DNA of 64,000 nt from Acidobacteriota bacterium (lineage in GTDB: Bacteria; Acidobacteriota; Blastocatellia; RBC074): assembly GCA_018269055.1 (NCBI GenBank), contig JAFDVI010000033.1:1-64000 (forward strand). The letters run 5' to 3'. The notes under the pieces are model-generated. The model was not told the origin of the DNA. It searched no databases and saw nothing but the letters and a program-made list of their open reading frames with translations. Position 1 is the first letter of the stretch; every line of letters begins with the position of its first letter. Of this stretch, positions 9,233-18,069 are shown piece by piece. The position numbers were made by a program, and so were the translations under genes.

Positions 9233-9306
9233 CGGTACGGAACCCGGAGCCGTAGCGAAGCTCACGCCAAACACACTCTGTCGCTACCGCTCCGGGTTCC
9301 GTACCG
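9233..9306. repeat. Palindromic intergenic repeat, second family
   Basis: Two 26-base arms (9233-9258 and 9281-9306) are inverted copies with one mismatch; the arm core is CGGTACGGAACCCGGAGC and the loop is 22 bases. It forms almost the whole gap between two glycosyltransferase genes and supplies the last codons and TAG stop of the upstream gene. It is unlike the GAA-triloop repeats. It may act as a terminator or an mRNA-stability hairpin. Confidence 0.88.
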
Positions 9307-10540
9307 TCACTCCAGTCACTCGCAATAAAGCTCCGCGCTCTTCATCATGTTGCCAATGCCAGCGGCGCTTGGCCGCGTCCCAAGCAGTATGCTTGGCCGC
9401 ATAGAGCAACTCTTTGTTTTCGGCCCAGCGTTTTAACCCTTTGGTCAATGCCGCGACATCTCCTGGTTGATACAACAATGCGGCTTTACCCAAATCCAAC
9501 GCCAGCGGACGTTGTCCCGGCGTATCCGTGAAAATCACGGCCAGCCCGGCGAGCATATAGGTAAAGGCTTTGTTGGTTAGGCAGATCGCACGATTGAACA
9601 CGTGCGCCTGCTCCAGCGCCAGGCCGATGTCATATCCGCGGCAGCTTTCCACCATCGCGTCGGGGTTGATAGGTTCGTGGTGAATCAATTGCAATCGCGG
9701 CGCGACCTCCGCCGCCAGTTGCTGCAACGTTTCCAGGTATCCGGCGACGGGATTGCCGCGCAGGTGCAATTCGGCGGCGATATTGGCCAACCCGGCGGCG
9801 CGAACAATGTCTTCCAACCCGCGTTGCGCGCCGATGGTCTGGCTGAACCAATACAGTCGCAATGGTTCTTCAGGCGACAGGGAAAATTCCGGTTCCGCAT
9901 CGGGCAAAGAAAAGGTGTTGTTGATGGTGATAGGGGAAACGCCGTATTTGTCCCTGTAGGCTTCGGCCATTGCGGAACTGGCGGTCGTCAGAAAAGCGGC
10001 TCCGGGCAAAATGTCGCGTTCGATGCGTTCGGCCAACCGGTGCGACAAATCCGCGTCGGGATTGCTGTCCTGTTCGGCGCTGTGAAAATCTTCCAGGTCC
10101 AATGCGTAAGCCACGTTTGCTTTTCGCCCGGCCATTGCGACAGCGGCCAGCGCGCCGGTTGTGCCGCCGTAAAACAAATCCGCCGGTTCGGCCAGTGCTG
10201 CGGCAACCAATTCAGTGTGAACGCGACCAAATCCGTTGGCGGCAACACCCAAAGGCAATTGCGCCGGATTGATGAATTGCGCCAGTTTGCGCACCGCTTT
10301 GTACCGCAACCCGCTGATCAAATAAGTCGGGCGGGCGCTGTTGCGGTCATAATCCACCACTGTCCAGCGCCAGGTGCGAGTGCGGCGAACCTGTTCATCG
10401 GTTTTGGTTGCCCACGGAACGTGGCGAGTGCTGATCATTCGGACTTCGTATCCGGCTTCAGTAAAAGCATCGGCGGCTTTCAACATTCGGGGGCAGGTGG
10501 AAAGATGACCGGCGGTAATGACCGTTATGCGTTTGGCCAC
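9284..10540 (-). CDS. Glycosyltransferase (GT-B, GT4-like)
   Basis: A 418-aa predicted glycosyltransferase. It starts AKRITVITAGHLSTCPRMLKAA, a pattern found in GT4-like proteins of surface-polysaccharide loci. RLYWFSQTIGAQRGLEDIV begins the C-terminal domain, and NKAFTYMLAGLAVIFTD stands where the nucleotide-binding E-x7-E region usually lies, so the motif is non-canonical. Start codon GTG, 14 bases after the previous stop. The last nine residues (VTVRNPER region) and stop are encoded by the palindromic repeat at 9233-9306. Confidence 0.83.
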   Translation of the reverse strand: MAKRITVITAGHLSTCPRMLKAADAFTEAGYEVRMISTRHVPWATKTDEQVRRTRTWRWTVVDYDRNSARPTYLISGLRYKAVRKLAQFINPAQLPLGVAANGFGRVHTELVAAALAEPADLFYGGTTGALAAVAMAGRKANVAYALDLEDFHSAEQDSNPDADLSHRLAERIERDILPGAAFLTTASSAMAEAYRDKYGVSPITINNTFSLPDAEPEFSLSPEEPLRLYWFSQTIGAQRGLEDIVRAAGLANIAAELHLRGNPVAGYLETLQQLAAEVAPRLQLIHHEPINPDAMVESCRGYDIGLALEQAHVFNRAICLTNKAFTYMLAGLAVIFTDTPGQRPLALDLGKAALLYQPGDVAALTKGLKRWAENKELLYAAKHTAWDAAKRRWHWQHDEERGALLRVTGVTVRNPER

Positions 10541-10554
10541 GGAAAGAACGTCGC

Positions 10555-11883
10555 TCAGCTTTGGTAAAGCTCCAGATAATCGGCGGTGATTTCATCCATC
10601 GTCCGCACAGCGGGCAGCTTCGTGCGCCAACGGTCAATTGTTCCACCCGGATCGGCGGCAACCTCGCGCAGCACTTCGGCAAGCGCGCGCCAATTTCCAG
10701 GTTCGACCAGCCGCCCGTTTACCCTATCAGTGATGAATTCAGCCATTCCGCCGATTTTCGTCCCAATCACAGGTGTGCCAACCGCGTGCGATTCAATGGC
10801 GACGGTTGGACCACCTTCCAAACACAGTGATGGACAACACAACAGGTCATACCCCGCCAGAATTGCTGGGACGTCTTTCCATTGCGCAGCAGGCGCAAAT
10901 TCGACACGAGGATCGTTTCCAACTATCTCTTTCAACCGGGTCAGAGTCGCTTTGCTTTCCGCATTGTTCAACGGGCCGCGAAATTCAATTTGCAGCGGCA
11001 ACTCGGTCGGCAAACTACTTATAGCGCGCGCCAAATCGTGAACGCCTTTGATGTCCACCAGTCGCCCAAGATACCCAATTTTTACGGGAGTCGTCGTAGG
11101 TCTGGTCGCTGGCGAAGGTTTGGGAGAAACCGCGTAGCTGACTCCCAATCGGTTGATCGCCAGTTTCTTCGGCGGCGCGCCATTGGCAACCACCGCATCA
11201 AACGCCCACTGATTCAACAACACGAATCTGTCCAGCACATCGAATTGTTCTCGTTGCGTTTGTTGATTGCGATGAATGAAATCGCTCATGCCCAATAACG
11301 TGCCGATTTTGCCGGGAACTTGTCCGGCCAAACGGCTCAAGGGAATGGGAATGGCTGCCGCCAGACTGGCAAGTGAAAACGGTATGCCGCGCTCTTCCAA
11401 ACAGCAGGCCGCGCATTTTGTGGGCGAAGAAATTCCATCGCATAGTTGCTGCCCGCGATACATCAATGTTCCCCGTTGGCAAACAAATCCCAAACTGGCC
11501 AGATGATTGGTGACAACGACGCGCGCACCGGTTTGTTTTGCCAGGCGCAACTCTCGTAATCCGACGCCGGTCACGTAGCTGTGAAAGTGCACCACGTCCG
11601 GAGATTGCGCCATCAACCATTCGTGAAACCGTTCTGCGCCGCGCGCGACGGTCAATCCCTGGCATTCTTCCCGCGTTGGATTCGGTGGAATCGGAAACCG
11701 GTATACCGGCAACCCATCGTGCAGATAAGTTCGTTCGTGTGGATTGGCTGGGTCGGGTGCAACCACTGTCACGTCATGTCCGGCAGATTGCTGACGACGC
11801 GCTAACCCCGCAACGTAGACTTCCGTCCCGCCCAGGCTGTCGGGAAAATACCAACCTAAGGCGTGAACGATCTTCATATTCAT
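10555..11883 (-). CDS. GT4-family glycosyltransferase
   Basis: A 442-aa GT-B enzyme beginning MKIVHALGWYFPDSLGGTEVYV (an ATG one codon further upstream is also possible), with the GGTE loop of GT4 enzymes. A cysteine cluster (CDGISSPTKCAACCLEERG, about 150-165) may bind metal and is seen in a subset of such glycosyltransferases. IGYLGRLVDIKGVHDLARAI opens the second domain and EGGPTVAIESHAVGTPVIGT holds the E-x7-E motif. First gene of a three-gene block after REP cluster 5. Confidence 0.9.
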   Translation of the reverse strand: MNMKIVHALGWYFPDSLGGTEVYVAGLARRQQSAGHDVTVVAPDPANPHERTYLHDGLPVYRFPIPPNPTREECQGLTVARGAERFHEWLMAQSPDVVHFHSYVTGVGLRELRLAKQTGARVVVTNHLASLGFVCQRGTLMYRGQQLCDGISSPTKCAACCLEERGIPFSLASLAAAIPIPLSRLAGQVPGKIGTLLGMSDFIHRNQQTQREQFDVLDRFVLLNQWAFDAVVANGAPPKKLAINRLGVSYAVSPKPSPATRPTTTPVKIGYLGRLVDIKGVHDLARAISSLPTELPLQIEFRGPLNNAESKATLTRLKEIVGNDPRVEFAPAAQWKDVPAILAGYDLLCCPSLCLEGGPTVAIESHAVGTPVIGTKIGGMAEFITDRVNGRLVEPGNWRALAEVLREVAADPGGTIDRWRTKLPAVRTMDEITADYLELYQS

Positions 11884-11907
11884 TTCAACCCTGGAGGCTG
11901 GAGGCGG

Positions 11908-12028
11908 ACGTGGGCGGTGCCCACGCCTATTAAATCTCGCCCTTTCAAGGCAAAGACAAAGAGATTGCAGACTTGTGTGGATACCAATGGGCTGCCACCG
12001 GTTATTGAATTTCGCCCTTTCAGGGCTT
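11908..12028. repeat. REP-like repeat cluster 5
   Basis: Compact cluster: GTGGGCGGTGCCCAC, CTATTAAATCTCGCCCTTTCAAGG, then TGGGCTGCCACCGG, TTATTGAATTTCGCCCTTTCAGGGC. Both halves point the same way here, unlike the inverted pairs of clusters 6-8. The outer mini-hairpin GCCCTTTCAGGGC is intact at the right end. Confidence 0.8.
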
Positions 12029-12055
12029 GAGGCTTCATTTGCAAAACGCAGGTAT

Positions 12056-13036
12056 TCATTTCGATGAACCGACCCCTTTGGCAGAATCGGCGGATTGGAA
12101 CGTCGCCCAATCGGGAATCACATATTCTCCGTTGGCGTCGAGCGGAGTTCCCGCCAAACGATTTCGACGTGCGCGGCGCAAATACCGAAGCCAATCACCA
12201 AGCGACAAATTCATGTATTGAATCCGCAGCCGCGCCAACGGCCAACGTCCGGCCTTCAGATCAATGTATGTCGCCTTGGCCAGCAGGAACACACGGTTGC
12301 GTTTGGCTTGCTCCAACTCTTCACCTTCGAGCGGGCATTCCGGCGACAGCAACGCGCGCCAGACTTCGCCCGGCACCATCGCGTATTCGCGCAAAGCTTT
12401 ATCGCTCTGAAATTCCTGCCCCGGATGCAACCGATACCAGAACAAATCCGCAGGCAGCAGCAGCACCCTGTAGCGAGCGCAAGCCTTCAGCCAGAAAATG
12501 TTGTCCGAACCCACCCCCAAATTTTCAAATCCACCGAGTTCCCGTAACACTTCTGTCCGAAACAGCGCACAGGCCGGCCCCCCTTGAAACATTCCCAGGC
12601 CCAGAAACTCACGCTGGTAAGATTGCCTCGGCGTCAAAAGCATTGGACACAGACCACCTGGCCAATGATTGCTTAGGCTCAACCCAAACGCGGCACGCGG
12701 TTCGGCTTCCATTGGCGCAACCATTGTCATCAAACAATGCGGATACATCACGTCGTCGGAATCGTGATATTTGATGTATTTCCCGCGCGCCAAACTCGCC
12801 GCGCGGTTGCGGTTCGGGTAATCGCCCAGATTGGTTTCATTGACGACAACACGGATGCGGCTGTCGCGGCGGGCGTATCGGTTTGCGATTTCGACGCTGC
12901 CATCGGTCGAACGGTCATCCACGACGACCAATTCCCAATCGTCGAAGGTTTGCCACAACACGCTTTCAATCGCGGCGGGCAAAAACTGTTCCCGGTTGTA
13001 ACAGGTCATCAAGACGCTGACCAAAGGAGTGTCCAT
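12056..13036 (-). CDS. GT2-family glycosyltransferase
   Basis: A 326-aa GT-A fold enzyme, the only GT2 of the locus. The N-terminus TPLVSVLMTCYNREQFLPAA leads to the WELVVVDDRSTDGS nucleotide-binding segment and KYIKYHDSDDVMYPHCL, which contains the D-x-D-like metal site. FQGGPACALFRTEVLRELGGF is the usual acceptor-side region. I place the start at ATG 13036, preceded by nearby AAAGGAG; the longest frame starts one codon earlier with TTG. The C-terminal 90 residues are helical and of unknown use. Confidence 0.92.
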   Translation of the reverse strand: MDTPLVSVLMTCYNREQFLPAAIESVLWQTFDDWELVVVDDRSTDGSVEIANRYARRDSRIRVVVNETNLGDYPNRNRAASLARGKYIKYHDSDDVMYPHCLMTMVAPMEAEPRAAFGLSLSNHWPGGLCPMLLTPRQSYQREFLGLGMFQGGPACALFRTEVLRELGGFENLGVGSDNIFWLKACARYRVLLLPADLFWYRLHPGQEFQSDKALREYAMVPGEVWRALLSPECPLEGEELEQAKRNRVFLLAKATYIDLKAGRWPLARLRIQYMNLSLGDWLRYLRRARRNRLAGTPLDANGEYVIPDWATFQSADSAKGVGSSK

Positions 13037-13117
13037 CAATGATTTGTTGCAGCCAAATCCCCGGCGTTTTTTAGATTTAGTCAGGTTTTACCGTCTACGC
13101 AAAAGGTTCTTGTTTTT

Positions 13118-13295
13118 GCCCTGAAAGGGCTAGATTTAATAGCCGTGGGCATCGCCCGCGGGAACTTCGCCAGTTTTTTTCCGACCCTGAAGGGGTCGCA
13201 GTTGAATTGTTGGTACGGCCCTTTCAGGGTCGTAGAACTATTATCTTCACACCGGGGACGCTGTCCCCGGCTATGAAATTACGCCCTTTCAGGGC
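13118..13295. repeat. REP-like repeat cluster 6 (complete inverted pair)
   Basis: A well-preserved composite unit. It reads GCCCTGAAAGGGC, AGATTTAATAGCC, GTGGGCatCGCCCGC, then CGACCCTGAAGGGGTCG, then CGGCCCTTTCAGGGTCG, then CCGGGGACgctGTCCCCGG, CTATGAAATTAC and GCCCTTTCAGGGC. Outer and inner hairpins are arranged as an inverted pair of about 178 bases, similar in plan to enterobacterial BIMEs. Confidence 0.88.
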
Positions 13296-13310
13296 AATTG
13301 CTTTGACGTT

Positions 13311-14501
13311 CTATCTAACTTTCTTCCCTTTCATCAGTCGGATGCCGTATCGAACAGGAAACACCACGGCGTTGGGAATCCACGGATGATCCAAGCGGCT
13401 GCCGTAATGCAATTTGATCTTTGTGGGACGAGGTCGTCGCAATTCCCTGTAGCGGGCAAATAGCGCCTGGTAATCAGCCACGCGCTCGCGAATGTCGAAT
13501 TGTTCGACCACCACCTGCCGAGCAGCGCGACTCATCACTTCCAACTGGTCGCGGTTGGCGGCGAGTTCCGCAATCGCATCGGCGAACCCGGCAATGTCGG
13601 CGACTTCGGGCGTGAACCCCGTCACGCCCGGCGTGACGACTTCGGGAACGCCGGTTTCGATGTTGCTGACCACGGGAACCAGTCCCGCGCCCATCGCTTC
13701 CAGCAACGCAACCGGAAATCCTTCCGCGCGTGTAGGCAGCACAAACACATCGTGCCGGGCGCATTGATCCAGCACTTCGGCATTTGTGCGTTGCCCCAGG
13801 TAATTGACCCGATGCGTTTGCGGCCATCGCCTTTTGAGTTCCTCTCCGTGCGGGCCGTCCCCAATCACCGTCCAGGTAGTTTCAACACCCAATTCCACCA
13901 ATTGAGCGTCAATCTGTGGCAGATCGAAAATTCCCTTTTGCCCATGCTCCAACCGCCCGGCAAACAACAATCGCAACGGCCCAGGTTGAGGCGCGCGGAC
14001 TTTTGATGGCAGCGCAATTCCGTAGCGCAAATGAAAAATAGTTTCTCGCCGATGCGGCAGTCGTCTCAACAACTTTTCATACATCGCCCGGCTGTACGCG
14101 ATGTAAGCGTCAATCACCAGTTCGTGCTTTGCCGCCAGGTCGTAGTAATACTCGTGATCTCCGTGCAAAAGCTGATACACCGTGTGATCAGTGTCATGCC
14201 GGGTCAGCATCGCCAATTCCAGAAAATCATTGGACACCAAAACTCCCGGCCCAGGCGGAATCACCGTAGCCAGCCGCCGCATCACACTGCGCAAATTTTC
14301 AATCGGCAACCGATGCTCAAAACTGATTTGTTTGTCCGCCGCCAGCGGGCGATTGAATCGGGTATCGGTGTCCAGATGGTTATGTGTCAGCACAGCACAA
14401 TGCTGAAACGCATCCGGGCGACGATGTTGCAATAGATTGGCAATGATGCTGATGACGCCGCCAAGCTTGTCGGGCAGAATGTAAACCAGATTCGGTTTCA
14501 C
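13311..14501 (-). CDS. GT4-family glycosyltransferase
   Basis: A 396-aa GT-B enzyme. It starts MKPNLVYILPDKLGGVISII (GTG codon at 14501), with GG-x-I-S-I-I as the N-domain loop; LRLLFAGRLEHGQKGIFDLP begins the second domain and AEGFPVALLEAMGAGLVPVVSN carries the E-x7-E motif. The GTG overlaps the TGA of the upstream methyltransferase as GTGA, so the two are coupled. Confidence 0.91.
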   Translation of the reverse strand: MKPNLVYILPDKLGGVISIIANLLQHRRPDAFQHCAVLTHNHLDTDTRFNRPLAADKQISFEHRLPIENLRSVMRRLATVIPPGPGVLVSNDFLELAMLTRHDTDHTVYQLLHGDHEYYYDLAAKHELVIDAYIAYSRAMYEKLLRRLPHRRETIFHLRYGIALPSKVRAPQPGPLRLLFAGRLEHGQKGIFDLPQIDAQLVELGVETTWTVIGDGPHGEELKRRWPQTHRVNYLGQRTNAEVLDQCARHDVFVLPTRAEGFPVALLEAMGAGLVPVVSNIETGVPEVVTPGVTGFTPEVADIAGFADAIAELAANRDQLEVMSRAARQVVVEQFDIRERVADYQALFARYRELRRPRPTKIKLHYGSRLDHPWIPNAVVFPVRYGIRLMKGKKVR

Positions 14502-15256
14502 TTGCCCTCCGCCGCGCGCAGAACCACAGCATTATTCAGATAGAAATTTGAATTTGCTGTTAGTCCTGCTCTGAAGAATTTGCTTTGTAACAACTGAACT
14601 AACCGGCGTTTTCCCACTTGGGTCATGCGGCTTTTTATTCGATTGGTCAGGTTTCGATTTGAAGGCAAAATTGAAACGTCATCCAAAACTGTGCTCAAAA
14701 CATCAAGTGCATTGCCCAAACATTCTTGCTGCTCGATTTCAAATCCGTATTGGTCTGCCAACTTGCGAATGCCGTGAGGTGTCACACGGTAAAAATCAAA
14801 CGGTTCCATGTGAAGCGGAAAGGAAAAAGGCACAGTCAGAATCAACCGTCCGCCAGACTTCAACAAGTTTCTCAGGTTCGCCAATCCCGTAGCCCAATCA
14901 GCAACGTGTTCCAGAACTTCAGTGCAAACAATCAATGCGTAAGCATTTCCGTTAAGCTTCTCTGGGATCAAAGCAGGGTCATCAATTGCACCGATAACTT
15001 CCACATTGGCTTGGGCATTCTGACAAACATCCATTCCAAGATAGGTGGCTCCCAAAGATTCGATCAGTTCGCGCAAAGGCTGTTCTCCGCACCCAACGTC
15101 CAGAACCGCCTCGATACCTTTCGTTTCCCGTACACACTTTCGCAGGATGTTTGGCAACCACTGTGCAAGACAAGCCACGTGGTAGCGATCTCTTCCAACA
15201 GGTAACTCTTCATACGAAACACGATGAACAAATTGATTCTGGTCTATTGTCGCCAT
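14498..15256 (-). CDS. Class I SAM-dependent methyltransferase
   Basis: A 252-aa Rossmann-fold methyltransferase. Motif I is VLDVGCGEQPLRELI (about 51-65), followed by the acidic SAM-ribose position in YLGMDVCQN, and motif LIVCTEVLEHVADW, typical of the Methyltransf_11 group. The second half has PFDFYRVTPHGIRKLADQYGF, common in methyltransferases of polysaccharide loci. Start placed at ATG 15256 (an upstream GTG at 15280 is less likely). It overlaps the FkbM gene by 13 bases and couples by GTGA to the next glycosyltransferase. It may methylate the polysaccharide. Confidence 0.88.
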   Translation of the reverse strand: MATIDQNQFVHRVSYEELPVGRDRYHVACLAQWLPNILRKCVRETKGIEAVLDVGCGEQPLRELIESLGATYLGMDVCQNAQANVEVIGAIDDPALIPEKLNGNAYALIVCTEVLEHVADWATGLANLRNLLKSGGRLILTVPFSFPLHMEPFDFYRVTPHGIRKLADQYGFEIEQQECLGNALDVLSTVLDDVSILPSNRNLTNRIKSRMTQVGKRRLVQLLQSKFFRAGLTANSNFYLNNAVVLRAAEGK

Positions 15257-16086
15257 GCCTTCACCATAACACCCCAACACATCGCTTGCCCGGCGAACGG
15301 ACTACTTACGGGCGCTACCGGAGGAACCCACGGCAACGAAACCAGATCGTCCAGCGTGTAATGGAAGCCTTCGCGTTCCAGCAATTCCAGCACGAACGGC
15401 AGGTTGCGCTGGCGCGGATCGAAATCGTGAAGCTCCATCAAAATCGCCCGCACATTTTCCAAAGCTCCGGCGCAATCCGCGAGCACGGCCCGCTCTGCGC
15501 CTTCAATATCAAGCTTCAACAAATCAATCGGTTCGGCGGAGAGGAGATCGCGCAACCGGATGCTGGGAACTTCGCGGCGCGTGGCGCTGGTGTTTGCGCT
15601 GACTTCGGCCACGGCGCCGGAATCCGCGCCTTCGCAGGCAAAGCTGATCGAACCATTTTCTTTCCAAATGGCGGCTTGCACGGTTTCTACATCTGCCGCG
15701 CGGTTGCGGCGGAGATTGTCGGTCAGAATTTCGTGGATTGTCGGATCGGCTTCGTATGCGGTGATGCGCGCTGCCGGGTACAGCCGTTTGATATAGAGCG
15801 ACGCCAATCCGATGTTGGCTCCGCAATCCAGAATGCGCGGCGTGGCAGTGTCGAGTTCCACACGCATCGTTTGACGCACAAAGATGTCTTCCCACTGCGG
15901 GCAGGTCGAAAGCAGATCGGCGTACCGCAACCGGTATTCGCCCAGTTGAATTTCTCCGGGCGAATAGCGCGGCACTTGTTCCGCAATCTGGCAGGCGTGC
16001 CGCCAGGCGGCAACTTCCGGCGTGGGGAAATAATGCCGCTTGACGCGACCGGCGATTCGTCGAGCTTTCAGTAAAACGTTGGGCAT
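15244..16086 (-). CDS. FkbM-family methyltransferase
   Basis: A 280-aa methyltransferase of the FkbM type, enzymes that O-methylate sugars or secondary metabolites. SAM motif DCGANIGLASLYIKRLYP (about 87-104), then ITAYEADPTIHEILTDNLRRN, and the hallmark DLLKLDIEGAE. The frame remains open to 16221, but the added 45 residues are translated from REP repeat sequence, so I start at ATG 16086 (MPNVLLKARR). It overlaps the next methyltransferase gene. Confidence 0.92.
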   Translation of the reverse strand: MPNVLLKARRIAGRVKRHYFPTPEVAAWRHACQIAEQVPRYSPGEIQLGEYRLRYADLLSTCPQWEDIFVRQTMRVELDTATPRILDCGANIGLASLYIKRLYPAARITAYEADPTIHEILTDNLRRNRAADVETVQAAIWKENGSISFACEGADSGAVAEVSANTSATRREVPSIRLRDLLSAEPIDLLKLDIEGAERAVLADCAGALENVRAILMELHDFDPRQRNLPFVLELLEREGFHYTLDDLVSLPWVPPVAPVSSPFAGQAMCWGVMVKAWRQ

Positions 16087-16110
16087 TGCGAACAAATTCG
16101 ACACCGCAGT

Positions 16111-16361
16111 TTGCCTTGAAAAGGCAAGACTGAATAAACGTGGGCAACGTCCACGGACAAGTTCGACGCCGCAGTTTTTGCCCTGCAAGGGCAAGATTGA
16201 ATAGACGTGAGCAACGCCCACGGATAAACGCCGAAGATTTCCGACCCTGAAAGGGTCGAACTTTTCGTCCAGTCCAGGCGCGACCCTTTCAGGGTCGAAA
16301 AACCTGTCTTTTCATTCCGGGGACGCTGTCCCCGGCTATTGAATTACGTCCTTTCAGGACT
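16111..16361. repeat. REP-like repeat cluster 7
   Basis: About 250 bases: a decayed copy (TTGCCTTGAAAAGGCAA, TGAATAAACGTGGGC), a second copy (TGCCCTGCAAGGGCA, TTGAATAGACGTG), then CGACCCTGAAAGGGTCG, its inverse CGACCCTTTCAGGGTCG, and CCGGGGACgctGTCCCCGG, CTATTGAATTACGTCCTTTCAGGAC. In the decayed copies both hairpin arms changed together (CCTTGAAAAGG, TCCTTTCAGGA), which suggests selection to keep pairing. Confidence 0.87.
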
Positions 16362-16376
16362 TTGACAACACTTCCA

Positions 16377-17813
16377 TCAATCCGCCCTCTGCGCCTTCAC
16401 CATCAACCGTTTTGACACATGCGCGTTGACGCGTTCGGGATCGTTCACCGTCAATTCCGGCGCGCCGGTCAACCAGAACTCGGCAGCTTCGACGCCTTGA
16501 GCAAAGCTGTGATCCTGGTTGGAAACTTCGTATTTCCACGCGCCGAACCGGCCACGACTGAGCACATCGCGTTCCGCGAAAGTGGGCAGCAATTGCCGCA
16601 AGGCTTCGTCGCGGCGCAACGAAGGCGTTGGGTAACCGTATTCCAACCGCCGATACCAGGTGTGATGAACGAGGGTGCGGTCGGCAATCAATCGCGTGTT
16701 AATCATCCCCTGAACCACTTCTTCCACAATGGTGTCGCTGTTAACGGGTTTGTGCGCGGATTCCGACACTTCGACCATCAGCGACCAATATCGGTTGATG
16801 TCCGGCACATTGTTAGGCGAGTAATGCGAAAAGACCGTCGCGCGATAAAACGGCGAATCGGATTCGGGAAAATACATCCAGCATTTTTTGTGCAACGGTT
16901 CGGGCGGTTGGCCGCACAATGCGGCTCCGATGATGTGCGTGGATGAATGACGCAACAGCTTGGCGGCGGCGTTCAGTTCCGGTGCCAAATCGCTCACAGC
17001 GACCAGCGCATCCAGCGGAATGCCGCTGAGCAAACGGCGATACCGAATACGTTCGCCGTTGTCGAACTGTGCGATGCGGTTCGCAGTGTCGAGTTTGACG
17101 AGTGTGTGCCGCATTTTCAGTTTGGCCGGATGCGCATCTTCCAGTTTGCGAGCCAATGCGCGCCACACTGCGCCTGTGCCTCCGCGTTTGGGAAACCGAA
17201 ATTGGTTGTTCGGCCCCCACGAAACGTCATCGCGGTTGTGCATGACATTTCCGATGACGCGCTCCAAATCCACAGTGGCAACACGTTCGCCTACCCAATT
17301 GCGGCTCAATTCTTCTGGCGGATATGCCCAGACCTTAAAATTGTATGGGCGCATAAACACCGCCGCGATGCCTTCGCCAAATACGGCATCTATCCATTCG
17401 CCAAAATTTCCCGGCTTGCCGTTCTGTCGCAATCGCAACAAACCGCGCACACATTCCCAGCGTACTTCGATCGGCAATCGGTGCAGGTTCAATTGAAACG
17501 GATACGGCACAAACGTATCGCGCAGCCAGACCCACGATTCGCGTTCGTGATACAGCCAGCCCTCCGCGCCCAGCAATTCGTCCATCAAATCATCGAAGTA
17601 TTCGTAATGGCTGAACTGTACGTGGCCGCCCAAATCCCAGGTGAAGCCGTGTTCGTCAGTAATTGAACCGGCCAAGCCACCCGCTTCGGCAGTGGCTTCG
17701 CACAGCATCCAGGAATTTTGGCAATCGCTGTGACCGGATTGGCTCAATCGCCAGGCTGCGCCTAATCCTGTCGGGCCAGCGCCAATGATCAAAATGTCAG
17801 TTTCCAGTGGCAA
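16377..17813 (-). CDS. FAD-dependent oxidoreductase, UDP-galactopyranose mutase/protoporphyrinogen oxidase-like
   Basis: A 478-aa flavoprotein. The dinucleotide-binding start is DILIIGAGPTGLGAAWRLSQ, followed by AEAGGLAGSITDEHGFTWDLGGHVQF, typical of the amine-oxidase/UGM-like superfamily found in glycan loci. Conserved blocks VPYPFQLNLHRLP and MRPYNFKVWAYPPEELSRNWVGERV also resemble UGM-like proteins. The first possible start is TTG at 17813, three codons after a stop, so TTG initiation is likely. Probable role: oxidation or ring-form isomerisation of a nucleotide sugar; the exact substrate is unknown. It stands between two REP clusters. Confidence 0.85.
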   Translation of the reverse strand: MPLETDILIIGAGPTGLGAAWRLSQSGHSDCQNSWMLCEATAEAGGLAGSITDEHGFTWDLGGHVQFSHYEYFDDLMDELLGAEGWLYHERESWVWLRDTFVPYPFQLNLHRLPIEVRWECVRGLLRLRQNGKPGNFGEWIDAVFGEGIAAVFMRPYNFKVWAYPPEELSRNWVGERVATVDLERVIGNVMHNRDDVSWGPNNQFRFPKRGGTGAVWRALARKLEDAHPAKLKMRHTLVKLDTANRIAQFDNGERIRYRRLLSGIPLDALVAVSDLAPELNAAAKLLRHSSTHIIGAALCGQPPEPLHKKCWMYFPESDSPFYRATVFSHYSPNNVPDINRYWSLMVEVSESAHKPVNSDTIVEEVVQGMINTRLIADRTLVHHTWYRRLEYGYPTPSLRRDEALRQLLPTFAERDVLSRGRFGAWKYEVSNQDHSFAQGVEAAEFWLTGAPELTVNDPERVNAHVSKRLMVKAQRAD

Positions 17814-17845
17814 GTTTGTTTAATTCCGAAGGACTGATTGTTTTT

Positions 17846-18023
17846 GCCCTGAAAGGGCAAGGGTTAATAGACGTGGGCACCGCCCACGGAATCTGGAGCC
17901 GTGCGTTACGACCCTGAAAGGGTCGTACTAACCAACTTGCGCGACCCCTTCAGGGTCGGGCCCAATCTTACCGCTCTCCACGGGGACTTTGTCCCTGTCT
18001 ATTAAATTTCGCCCTTTCAGGGC
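17846..18023. repeat. REP-like repeat cluster 8 (complete inverted pair, last of the family)
   Basis: A full composite unit of 178 bases, as in cluster 6: GCCCTGAAAGGGC at 17846-17858, GTTAATAGACGTGGGCaccGCCCAC, CGACCCTGAAAGGGTCG, CGACCCCTTCAGGGTCG, CACGGGGACtttGTCCCTG, CTATTAAATTTC, GCCCTTTCAGGGC at 18011-18023. No member of this family was seen to the right of it. Confidence 0.88.
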
Positions 18024-18069
18024 TTTCAGTTCCGTTAGCGTCATAACCAATGATTGGGAACTTGTTCCA

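Noticed and set aside
15257-15280. Extended N-terminus of the class I methyltransferase from GTG at 15280
   Set aside because: ATG at 15256 begins the protein-like sequence; the extra codons lie inside the FkbM coding end.
16087-16221. Longer FkbM protein beginning at 16221
   Set aside because: The added residues are REP repeat translation; ATG 16086 begins the conserved part.
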